In this document: positions 7,909 to 16,248 of the stretch, one piece after another
Layout: each line of letters starts with the position of its first letter
Position numbering within the stretch: position 1 is the first letter of the stretch
Assembly (NCBI RefSeq): GCF_030345095.1
Contig: NZ_CP128360.1
Coordinates: forward strand, 1,426,001 to 1,490,000
Direction of reading: 5' to 3'
DNA: 64,000 nt
From: Solwaraspora sp. WMMA2056
Lineage (GTDB): Bacteria; Actinomycetota; Actinomycetes; Mycobacteriales; Micromonosporaceae
Position numbers and translations under genes: made by a program
Notes under the pieces: model-generated
The model's input: only the letters and a program-made list of their open reading frames with translations
What the model was told of the DNA's origin: nothing
Databases searched by the model: none

Positions 7909-8561
7909 CGAGAACGATCGGGATCATCGGTGCCGGGGAGGTCGGCAGCCAGATCGCGCGGGCGGCGGTGTCGGTCGGCTACCGGGTCGTCATCGCCAAC
8001 TCCCGGGGGCCCGCGACGCTGGCGGGCCTCGTCGCCGAACTCGGCCCGATGGCGCGGGCGGCGTCCGCCGCGCAGGCCGCAGCCGCCGGCGACTTCGCCG
8101 TCGTGGCGGTGCCGCTCAAGGTCGTCAACGACATGCCGGTCGAGGAACTCGCGGGCAAGATCGTGCTGGACACCAACAACTACATGGTCTGGCGCGACGG
8201 CAACATTCCGGTCCTCGACTCCGGCGAGAAGACGGTCCACGAACTCCGTCAGGAACAGCTCCCGACGTCCAAGGTCGCCAAGGCGTTCACCCACATCCAG
8301 GCTCCCCGGCTGCTCGCCGCCGGCCGGCCGTCGGGCGCCCCCGACCGGCTGGCGCTGTCGGTGTCGAGCGATTTCCCGGAGGCCGTGGCGCTGGTGACCC
8401 GGCTGTACGACCAGTTCGGGTTCGACACCGTCGACAACAGCCCGCTGGCCGAGTCGTGGCGCAGTGGTCCGGGCCAACCCGCCTGGCTCCGGCACGCGCA
8501 GCAGAACCGGGACGAGTTGATCGTCAACCTGCGGAACGCGCGGCGTGTGATCCCCGGCTGA
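7905..8561 (+). CDS. NADPH/F420-dependent reductase-like Rossmann protein
   Basis: 218 residues starting at GTG 7905, overlapping the SDR stop. The N-terminus (IGIIGAGEVGSQIARAAV) is a dinucleotide-binding motif of the F420-dependent NADP reductase (NpdG) / NADP oxidoreductase coenzyme F420-dependent family. DFAVVAVPLKVV and KIVLDTNNY follow as in that family. Actinomycetes contain many F420-linked or F420-like paralogs of unknown substrate. Co-transcription with the SDR under TetR control suggests the two act on the same metabolite or share a redox cofactor pool. Confidence 0.82.
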   Translation: MTRTIGIIGAGEVGSQIARAAVSVGYRVVIANSRGPATLAGLVAELGPMARAASAAQAAAAGDFAVVAVPLKVVNDMPVEELAGKIVLDTNNYMVWRDGNIPVLDSGEKTVHELRQEQLPTSKVAKAFTHIQAPRLLAAGRPSGAPDRLALSVSSDFPEAVALVTRLYDQFGFDTVDNSPLAESWRSGPGQPAWLRHAQQNRDELIVNLRNARRVIPG

Positions 8562-8577
8562 CCTGCGTACCCGTGGG

Positions 8578-8605
8578 TTGACCTGCGGTTCGACCATGCT
8601 AGCTT
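8578..8605 (+). promoter_or_regulatory. Sigma-70-type promoter giving a leaderless transcript
   Basis: TTGACC (8578-8583), 16-bp spacer, TAGCTT (8600-8605). The expected start of transcription is about 8612, which is the A of the ATG of the substrate-binding protein, and no ribosome-binding site is visible. The mRNA is therefore probably leaderless, common in actinobacteria. Confidence 0.6.
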
Positions 8606-8611
8606 GCCGAC

Positions 8612-9622
8612 ATGAAAACCGTTACCGTTTCCGCTGGGCTGGCGGTGGTGCTGGCGGTCGGCCTGGCCGGCTGCGCCACCGCCAGCCCCACCGACAGCGC
8701 CGGCACCGCCACCACCCCGGCGGCCGACGCCGTCGAGATCACCAACTGCGGCACCACGCTGACCGTCGCCGCACCGCCGCGCCGGGCCCTCGCCATGGAG
8801 CAGAACGCCACCGAGATCCTGCTCAGCCTCGGCCTGGCCGACAGCATGATCGGCACCAGCTACCAGACCGACCCGGTGCTGCCCGAACTCGCCGACGACT
8901 ACGCGGCCGTACCGGTCCTCGCCGACCTCTACCCCAACCGCGAAGCCGTCCTCGACGCCGCGCCCGACTTCGTCTACTCCACCTTCACCTCCGCGTACGG
9001 CCCGGAGGCCGCCGGCCCGCGCGCCGACCTGGCCGCCCTCGACGTGCCCGCCTACCTGTCCCGCTTCGCCTGCGAGGACCCCGCCACCGGCGAGACCACG
9101 GTCGACTTCGACGGCATCTTCGCCGAGATCACCGAGATCGCCACCATCTTCGGCGTCACCGAGCGGGGTGAGGCACTCGTCGCCGACCAGCGCGGCCGGC
9201 TCGACGCCGCCATCGCGGAGGCCACCGCACCGGCCGACACCAGCCTGCTCTGGTACTACTCCGGCACCGCCACCCCGTACGTCGCCGGCTCCGGCGGCCT
9301 GCCCGACGCGATCAGCACCCGACTCGGCGTCACCAACGCCTACGGTGACGCCGAACAGACCTGGCCGGCCGGCAGCTGGGAGGAGATCGCCGCCCGCAAC
9401 CCCGACGTCATCGTCCTGGCCGACCTGACCCGGGGTGGTGACGGCGACAGCGCCCAGGCGAAGATCGACTACCTGCGGAGCAACCCGACCACCGCCGAAC
9501 TCGACGCCGTCAAGGCCGGCCGGTTCATCACCGTCTCCGGATCGTCGATGGACCCGTCCGTACGCAGCGTCACCGCCGTCGAAGCGGTCGCCGCCGGCCT
9601 CGCCCAGCTCACCGACTCCTGA
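8612..9622 (+). CDS. Periplasmic-binding lipoprotein of a FecB/BtuF-type uptake system
   Basis: A 336-residue extracytoplasmic lipoprotein (lipobox GLAGC, Cys21) that binds an iron-siderophore, heme or corrinoid for ABC import. RALAMEQNATEILLSLGLAD and the later WEEIAARNPDVIVLAD are typical of class III binding proteins (peripla_BP_2). It opens a four-gene operon with a methyltransferase, a FecCD permease and a FecE ATPase. No cobalamin riboswitch or DtxR box was recognised upstream, so the ligand is left open. Confidence 0.88.
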   Translation: MKTVTVSAGLAVVLAVGLAGCATASPTDSAGTATTPAADAVEITNCGTTLTVAAPPRRALAMEQNATEILLSLGLADSMIGTSYQTDPVLPELADDYAAVPVLADLYPNREAVLDAAPDFVYSTFTSAYGPEAAGPRADLAALDVPAYLSRFACEDPATGETTVDFDGIFAEITEIATIFGVTERGEALVADQRGRLDAAIAEATAPADTSLLWYYSGTATPYVAGSGGLPDAISTRLGVTNAYGDAEQTWPAGSWEEIAARNPDVIVLADLTRGGDGDSAQAKIDYLRSNPTTAELDAVKAGRFITVSGSSMDPSVRSVTAVEAVAAGLAQLTDS

Positions 9623-9634
9623 GGAAGCAACCCG

Positions 9635-10417
9635 ATGACCGACCTGATGACCGACCAGCTCACCCCGGCCGACGCCCGTCGACTGCTCGACCTGTGGGAC
9701 ACCCAACAGGAGGCGTACGTCGCCCACCGGGAGAACCGATTCCAGGCGATGCGCGACGTGCTGCGCCTGCACCTCGGCGACCGGCCGGCGACCGTACTCG
9801 ACCTGGCCTGCGGACCCGGCGCCCTCACCGACCGGGTGCTCACCGAACTGCCCGCCGCCCGCTGCGTCGCCGTCGACTACGACCCGATGCTGCTGCGCAT
9901 CGCCGCCGCCGCGCTCACCGACCACGGCGACCGCGCCGACGTACGCGACCTCGACCTGGTCGCCGACGACTGGGCCGACCGGCTCGGCGTCGACACCGTC
10001 GACGCGGTGGTCAGCTCCACCGCCCTGCACTGGCTCTCCCCGGCGCAACTGCTCGCCGTCTACACCGCCGCCGCCCGGCTGCTGCGCCCCGGCGGAATCC
10101 TGCTCAACGCCGACCACCTGCGGTTCGGCCCCGAGCAGCCGACCCTGGCGACGCTGGCCCAGCGGCACGACGAGCAGACCCAGCAGGACGGGTTCGCCGC
10201 CGGGGCGCTGCGCTACGACGCCTGGCACACCGAGGCGGCGCAGGTCCCCGCACTCGCCGCGCTGACCGCCGAGCGGCAGCGGCGCTTCGCCGACCGGCCG
10301 CAGCAGCCGGACTCGCCGCTGCAGTTCCACCTCGCCGCGCTGCGTACCGCCGGCTTCACCGAGGTCGGCACCATCTGGCAGTACCTCGACGACTACGTGG
10401 TCTTCGCCCGCCGATGA
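9635..10417 (+). CDS. Class I SAM-dependent methyltransferase inside the uptake operon
   Basis: A 260-residue methyltransferase. Motif I (VLDLACGPGALTDRVL) begins near residue 52; VAVDYDP and the later post-motif region (AVVSSTALHWLSPAQL) follow the UbiE/methyltransf_11/25 pattern. It starts 13 bp after the binding-protein stop, and its own stop overlaps the permease ATG by four bases (ATGA), so it is translationally tied to the transporter. It may modify the imported ligand or a siderophore. This is inferred only from position. Confidence 0.88.
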   Translation: MTDLMTDQLTPADARRLLDLWDTQQEAYVAHRENRFQAMRDVLRLHLGDRPATVLDLACGPGALTDRVLTELPAARCVAVDYDPMLLRIAAAALTDHGDRADVRDLDLVADDWADRLGVDTVDAVVSSTALHWLSPAQLLAVYTAAARLLRPGGILLNADHLRFGPEQPTLATLAQRHDEQTQQDGFAAGALRYDAWHTEAAQVPALAALTAERQRRFADRPQQPDSPLQFHLAALRTAGFTEVGTIWQYLDDYVVFARR

Positions 10418-11478
10418 CCATCGCGCCGCCACGGCCGAGTCCCACCCGGGTGCGGGCGGCACGGGGTGCCCGCACCCGAGGGCCGGTCCTCGCCCTGGCC
10501 CTGGCCGTCCTGGCCCTGAGCATCGCCGCCGCGACCACGATCGGCACCGCCGACCTGACCGTCGCCGACGTGTTCCGCACCCACGCCGTCCACCTCGGAC
10601 TCCCGGTCACCGGGCTGCCGCCGTTGGCCGACAGCATCGTGTGGAACCTGCGTACCCCCAGGGTCCTGCTCGCCGGCCTGGTCGGCGGCGGCCTCGCGGT
10701 CTGCGGCGCGGTCCTGCAGGCGTTGACCCGCAACCCGCTGGCCGACCCGTACCTGCTGGGCATCTCCGCCGGGGCGTCGACCGGCGCGGTGTCGGTGCTG
10801 GTCTTCGGCCTCGGCGTCGGCACCGCCGCGCTCACCGGCGGCGCGTTCGTCGGCGCCGTCGCCGCGTTCGCCGCCGCCCTGGCCATGGCCGGCCGGCGCT
10901 GGACCGAACCGTCCCGGATCCTGCTCGCCGGGGTCGCCGTCGGCCAACTCTTCGCCGCCGTCACCAGCCTGATCGTCGTCTCGGCCGCCTCACCGCAGCA
11001 GACCCGGGGCGTCACCTTCTGGCTGCTCGGTTCGCTGACCATGGCCAGCTGGCCGTCGGTGGCGCTGGCCGCCGCGGTCACCGCCGTCGCGGTCGGAATC
11101 TGCTGGGCCGCCACCCCGGCGCTCGACGCGTTCACCTACGGCACCGACGTCGCCCAGTCCCTCGGCTTCGCCCCGGCGAAGGTCCGGGCGGCCCTGTTCA
11201 CCACCACGGCGCTGCTGGCGGCGGTCCTCGTCGCGGCCAGCGGCGCGATCGGCTTCGTCGGGTTGACCGTGCCGCACGCCGCCCGGTTCCTGGTCGGCTC
11301 CCGGCACCGGATCCTGCTGCCCACCTGCGCGATCATCGGCGCCACCTTCCTGATCTGGGCCGACACCGCCGCCCGTACCGTCTTCGCGCCGCAGGAGGTG
11401 CCCGTCGGGGTGGTCACCGCCCTGCTCGGGGTGCCGGCGTTCGCGCTGCTTATCCGCCGTCGGCAGGCGCGGGCATGA
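10414..11478 (+). CDS. FecCD-family ABC import permease
   Basis: A 354-residue polytopic permease. The BtuC/FecCD hallmark RTPRVLLAGLVGGGLAVCGA is followed by TRNPLADPYLLGISAGAS, and the C-terminal part contains GAIGFVGLTVPHAAR. About ten transmembrane helices are expected. The correct start is ATG 10414; a longer in-frame extension to 9694 only overlaps the methyltransferase. Its stop overlaps the ATPase ATG. Confidence 0.93.
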   Translation: MTIAPPRPSPTRVRAARGARTRGPVLALALAVLALSIAAATTIGTADLTVADVFRTHAVHLGLPVTGLPPLADSIVWNLRTPRVLLAGLVGGGLAVCGAVLQALTRNPLADPYLLGISAGASTGAVSVLVFGLGVGTAALTGGAFVGAVAAFAAALAMAGRRWTEPSRILLAGVAVGQLFAAVTSLIVVSAASPQQTRGVTFWLLGSLTMASWPSVALAAAVTAVAVGICWAATPALDAFTYGTDVAQSLGFAPAKVRAALFTTTALLAAVLVAASGAIGFVGLTVPHAARFLVGSRHRILLPTCAIIGATFLIWADTAARTVFAPQEVPVGVVTALLGVPAFALLIRRRQARA

Positions 11479-12245
11479 GACTGCGCGCCGAGAAGATCAG
11501 CTGGGCGGTACGCGGTACGCCGCTGCTCGCCGACGTCACCCTCGACGCCGCACCCGGCACCCTCGTCGGGCTACTCGGCCCCAACGGCTCCGGCAAGTCC
11601 AGCCTGCTGCGGGTGCTCGCCGGGCTGCAGCGGCCGGACACCGGGCGGGTGCTGCTCGACGGCGTCGACGCGACGACCGTCCCACGCCGGGCGCTGGCCC
11701 GTACGTTGGCACTGGTCAGCCAGCACACGGCGGCCGACGTGGACATGTCGGTACGTGACGTACTGCTGCTGGCCCGGATCCCGCACCGGCCGCTGCTCGC
11801 CGCGACCACGGCGGCGGAGGTCGCCGCCGCCGAGCAGGCCCTGGCCGACGCCGGACTGCCCGGCTTCGCCGACCGCCGCTGGTCGTCGCTGTCCGGCGGG
11901 GAACGTCAGCGGGTCGACATCACCCGGGCCCTGCTGCAGCAACCTCGGCTGCTGCTGCTCGACGAACCCACCAACCACCTGGACATCCGCCACCAGCTGG
12001 AGCTGCTGCACCGGCTGGCGGCCGGACCGACGACCGTGATAGCGGCCCTGCACGACATCAACCTGGCGGCCCGGTTCTGCGATCAGATCGTGCTGCTGCA
12101 CGCTGGCCGGGTGGTGGCCGCCGGCCCACCGGATCAGGTGCTGACGCCGGCCCGGATCGGCGCGGTGTACGACGTACACGCCCAGGTCGACGACGACCCG
12201 GACGGCCGCCCGTACGTCCACCTGCGACACATCATCCAGGGGTGA
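11475..12245 (+). CDS. FecE-type ABC import ATPase
   Basis: A 256-residue ATPase that energises the neighbouring permease. Walker A (GPNGSGKSS) is at residues 35-43, the signature LSGGERQRV is in the middle, and LLLLDEPTNHLDI is Walker B with the D-loop. These are characteristic of FepC/FecE/BtuD iron-complex importers. ATG 11475 overlaps the permease stop (ATGA). It is the last gene of the operon. Confidence 0.94.
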   Translation: MRLRAEKISWAVRGTPLLADVTLDAAPGTLVGLLGPNGSGKSSLLRVLAGLQRPDTGRVLLDGVDATTVPRRALARTLALVSQHTAADVDMSVRDVLLLARIPHRPLLAATTAAEVAAAEQALADAGLPGFADRRWSSLSGGERQRVDITRALLQQPRLLLLDEPTNHLDIRHQLELLHRLAAGPTTVIAALHDINLAARFCDQIVLLHAGRVVAAGPPDQVLTPARIGAVYDVHAQVDDDPDGRPYVHLRHIIQG

Positions 12246-12387
12246 TGCCGCCGCCCCGGCCGGCCGGGGCGGTCCCGCTACGATGCCGCGAGGTCGGCCC
12301 GCGCCGCTGGGCCGTGCTGTCCGCTGGGCCGTGCTTGCGGTGTGACCGTTGTTGCCGGCGTCGCCGTCGATTCTGAAGGAGCCACCT

Positions 12388-12903
12388 GTGCCCACCCGTC
12401 CGCTGATCGTCCGCACCGACGACCTGGAGTTCGAGCCGTGCGTGGTGCGCACCGACTTCTCCGACGAGGCGGCCTGGCAGCAGGTGCTGCGCCGGTGCAA
12501 CGACAACCCGGACTTCCCCACCGGCATCAACCCGGCGGCCATCGTCGACGACCCTGCCTTCGACGGCGCCACGATCGAGGAGATCCGGGCGGCGGTCGCG
12601 GCCGACGAGGGCCTGCCGGTCTTCTTTGTCGCCGACGCCGTGACCATGCGTGGTGAGCAGCCGCTGCTCGCCGTCCAGGTCGACGACGATGACGACGAGC
12701 TCGATGATGACGATGACGACGAGCTCGACGACGACGAGGATTATGACGACGACGCAGTGGAGTCGTCCGCAGGTCAGCCGTTCCGCCTGCTTCCGGAGCA
12801 GGTCCTCAGCGTGCACGGCAACCTGGCACTGGCCAACATGGACTTCGACGAGTTCGGCCCCGGCGCTGCCGACCCGACCACGTACATCCACCGTGGATTC
12901 TAG
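12388..12903 (+). CDS. Acidic DUF6924-like protein of unknown function
   Basis: 171 residues from GTG 12388, which has AAGGAG six bases upstream; the TTG at 12349 has no such site. The first ~80 residues (LIVRTDDLEFEPCVVRTDFSDEAAW) resemble the DUF6924 domain of actinobacterial hypothetical proteins. Inserted between this and the last conserved block is a run of about 27 residues that is almost all Asp/Glu (residues ~100-126). The poly-acidic insert suggests a cation- or protein-binding loop. No membrane or signal sequence is visible. The gene stands alone. Confidence 0.7.
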   Translation: MPTRPLIVRTDDLEFEPCVVRTDFSDEAAWQQVLRRCNDNPDFPTGINPAAIVDDPAFDGATIEEIRAAVAADEGLPVFFVADAVTMRGEQPLLAVQVDDDDDELDDDDDDELDDDEDYDDDAVESSAGQPFRLLPEQVLSVHGNLALANMDFDEFGPGAADPTTYIHRGF

Positions 12904-12946
12904 TGACCCAGTGTTGCGCTGACCTGCAACGTCGTTCACATGTTCA

Positions 12947-12975
12947 TTGACAGTCAAGTATCCGCCCCGTAGCGT
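12947..12975 (+). promoter_or_regulatory. Promoter of the FG-GAP gene
   Basis: TTGACA (12947-12952), 17-bp spacer, TAGCGT (12970-12975). The same arrangement, with the same downstream GGTCT-n-GCACGGGGGAGGACCGA leader, precedes the paralogous gene at 30471, which supports it. Confidence 0.7.
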
Positions 12976-13018
12976 CACAGTCCACTCAGCTTCAAGGTCT
13001 CGCACGGGGGAGGACCGA

Positions 13019-16000
13019 ATGGCAGTGGGTCGATGGCGCGCGTCCAGGCACGCACCACGGCGGACCGCGGTCATCACCGCGGTGGCGGTGCTGCTGGCCG
13101 TGACCGCCACAGTCTCCGTCGAGGATCCGGGGCGGTTCGACGCGCTGGCCGCCGCCGACCACACCGAGGAAGGCCGGGCCCTGCTGGCCGCCCGCGACAG
13201 CGGTGAACCGGTCCGCGTCGACGGCCAGACCACCGAGACCACCGAGGTCTGGGCCTGACCGGACGGACAACTGGAGGCCCGGATCTCCGCCGACGTTGTC
13301 CGGGTCCGCCGGGACGACGGCTGGGTGCCCGTCGACCTGCGCCTGCGGCGGGCCACCGACGGCACGGTCACCCCCGCCGCGCACCCGAACGACCTGCGGA
13401 TCTCCGGTGCCCGCCCGGCCGGCACCCACGTACTGGCCGCCGTCGGCCACGGTGCCGCCCGGGTCGCGATGAGCTGGACCGGCGTCCTGCCGGAGCCGCA
13501 GCTGGATGGGGCCGTCGCCACCTACCGGGACGTGCTGCCGGACGTCGACCTGGTGGTGCGGGCCACCCGGATCGGCTTCGAACAACTGCTCGTGGTCGCC
13601 GACCGGGCAGCGGCCGACCGGGTCCGCGACGTCAGCCTCGCCCTCACCGGACCGGGCATCGCCGGGCACACCCACGACGAACTCGGCGGCGTCACCCTCA
13701 CCGGTGCCGACGGCGTGACCCTGGCCACCGTACCGGCCCCGGCGATGTGGGACGCCCAGACGACCCCGGCCGGTACGCCGGCCCGTACCGCCCCGATCGA
13801 CACCACCGTCACCGCCCGCCCCGACGGCGTCGACCTGCGGTTGCGGCCCGACACCGACTGGCTGGACGCACCCGACACCGTCTACCCGGTGACTCTCGAC
13901 CCGACGGTCAACCCGCTGTCGACCACCTTCGACGGGTACGTGCAGGAGGGCGTCACCACCGACCGGAGCGGCACCACCGACCTGCAGATCGGGCTGCTCG
14001 CCACCAGCCCGCCGACGATCACCCGGTCGTTCGTCACGTGGAACGCGGCGGTGCTCGCCGGGAAGCAGATCAACTCGGCGACCGTCTACTTCTGGAACTG
14101 GTGGTCGCACTCCTGCACGCCGAAGGCCTGGGAGGTCTGGTCCACCGGTGCGGCCAGCACCGCGACCCGCTGGACGAACCAGCCGCAGTGGCTGCACCAC
14201 GAGGCGACCTCCACGATGACCAAGGGCTACAACGCCAGCTGCGACGACGGCTGGTTGACGATCAGCGGCACCGCGTTCTTCCAACGGGCGGCGACCGCGG
14301 GGGCGAGCCAGGCCCACATGGGCATCCGGGCCACCGACGAAACCGACGTCGCCACCTTCAAGCAGTTCCGCTCCCGGGAGCACACGACCTCCGCCCATGT
14401 GCCGTACGCGTCGGTCACCTACAACGCGTGGCCGACGGTGACTGCCCGGTCGACGGTGCCGGTTACCGCCTGCGTCACCGGTTCGGGCCGACCGCTGGTC
14501 GACACGCTCACCCCGCAGCTGCGGGCCAGCGTCGCCGACGGCGACGGTACGGCGATGTCGGTCGAGTTCGAATGGTGGATGGTCGGTGCCTCGGCCCGTC
14601 TCGGCGGCCAGACCGTCGCCAACGTCGCCTCCGGCGCGACGGCGAGCGTCACCGTACCCGCCGGGGCGTTCCTCGACGGCGGCCGATACCAGTGGCGGGT
14701 GCGCGCCAACGACGGAGTCGCCGGTAGCGCCGTCTGGTCCAGCTTCTGCGAGATGACCGTCTACGTGACCGCGCCACCGGTCGACGGCTGCGTCGGCGGG
14801 GCCGCCAACGACTACAACGGTGACGGCGTGTCGGACGTTGCGATCGCCGACCCGGAAGCGACCGTCGCCGGGCAGGCCAAGGCCGGCCAGGTGCACGTGC
14901 GATACGCCGGCACCGGCACCGTCGACACCTTGCACGAGAACAATGCCCAGGTGGCCGGTGCAGCCGAGGCCGGCGACCAGTTCGGTACGGCGTTGGCCAG
15001 CTACGACGTCAACCATGACGGCTGCACCGACCTGGCGGTCGGGGTGCCGTACGAGGATCTGGACGGCAAGGCCGACGTGGGAGTCGTCTACGTACTGCTC
15101 GGTTCGCCGACCGGGCTCGCGACCGGGCCGGCGTCGCTGGTCTACCACCAGAGCCAGGCGGCGTTCCCGGAGACCGCCGAGGCCGGCGACTGGTTCGGCT
15201 TCTCCCTCGCGGCCGGGCACACCGCCGCCGGTGCGGCGTACCTGCTGATCGGCGCACCCGGCGAGGACGTCGGCACCGCCGTGGACACCGGCGTCGTGCA
15301 CTACCTGCGCGGCACCGCGAACATCCTGCTCAGCCAGGGCGGCGGCGGCATCGTCGGGGACCTGGAGAACGACGACATGACCGGGTACGCCGTCGCCGCC
15401 TCACCACACCATCTGGCGGTCGGCGCCCCGGGCGAGGCGATCGGCACCGAGGTGTTCGCCGGCGGCGTCAACGTCTTCAGCCACCAGTTCACCTCGGGCC
15501 GGCCGACGCTGGTCGCCGTACTCGACCAGAACCGGGCCAACGTCTGGGGCACCTCGACCGCCAACGACACCTTCGGCAAGTCACTGTCGATGGTGGAGTA
15601 CCGGGCGGTCGGGGCTCCGGCCGGCGGCACCGACTCGTTCCTTGCCGTCGGCGTGCCCGGCAAGGAGTACGGCGCGGCCGGCATCGCCGACACCGGCGTC
15701 GTCCAACGGTTCCACATCACCGACAGCGGGTTCACCGAGCTGCCGGTGCTGGCCCAGCACATCGTCGGCATCCCCAGCGGCGACGAGGAGGGCGACTACT
15801 TCGGCGAACGGGTCCACCTGGTCAACCTCGCCCCCGGATCGGCCGCGACCGCGCAGAACCTGCTGCTCGCCGTCGGTGCCCCCGGCGAGGACACCGGCCC
15901 GGCCGCCGACGCCGGCGTGGTGCGGGTGTTCGGCGCGGCGGCGGACCCGGTCAGCGGCTACGCCACGGTCGAGCGTGGTGCCACCGCCCTGCCCGGTACG

Positions 16001-16204
16001 CCGGTCGCCCAGGAACTCATCGGGGTGTCGATCTCCGGCAGCCCGACGCACCTGCACGTGGCCAGCCCGTACTCCGACCGGGCGGTCTACGCGATCGAGT
16101 GGTCGACGCTGGCCGCCGGGTCGGCGACCCCGCAGCACGTGTGGCGGGCCGGCGAGGGCGGTTTCCCGGCCGCAGCGGTCGCCTTCGGCGCGGCGGCGAA
16201 CTGA
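13019..16204 (+). pseudogene. Secreted DNRLRE / FG-GAP beta-propeller protein, interrupted by an in-frame TGA
   Basis: A ~1061-codon gene for a secreted surface protein, split by TGA at 13256-13258 (codon 80). Before it lies a signal peptide with a basic start and hydrophobic core (AVLLAVTATVSV). After it, in the same frame, lie a DNRLRE-type region, an Ig/Fn3-like block and at least six FG-GAP/integrin-alpha propeller blades, for example YNGDGVSDVAIADPEA, DQFGTALASYDVNHDGCTDL and DYFGERVHLVNL, plus many GAPGE(A/D) loops. Paralog alignment puts the stop where the neighbour reads FANPDGTL, so it sits inside a conserved block. GTG 13325 could restart translation, but without a signal peptide. 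The promoter and GGGGGAGG ribosome site are shared with the gene at 30471. Its stop overlaps ATG 16204. Confidence 0.8.
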
Positions 16205-16248
16205 TGGTCGGCAACGGACGAAACGGCAGCACGGGGGAGGGCAGTGAC

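Noticed and set aside
8249-10462. 737-codon minus-strand open frame opposite the uptake operon
   Set aside because: Gly/Val/Arg-rich shadow of the reductase, binding-protein and methyltransferase genes, a known artefact in high-GC DNA.
13256-13258. TGA as a selenocysteine codon
   Set aside because: No SECIS-like hairpin seen downstream, no sel genes in the window, and the paralog has an ordinary residue at this place.
12992-15301. 769-codon minus-strand open frame opposite the FG-GAP gene
   Set aside because: Same kind of shadow; the plus strand carries clear FG-GAP repeats.
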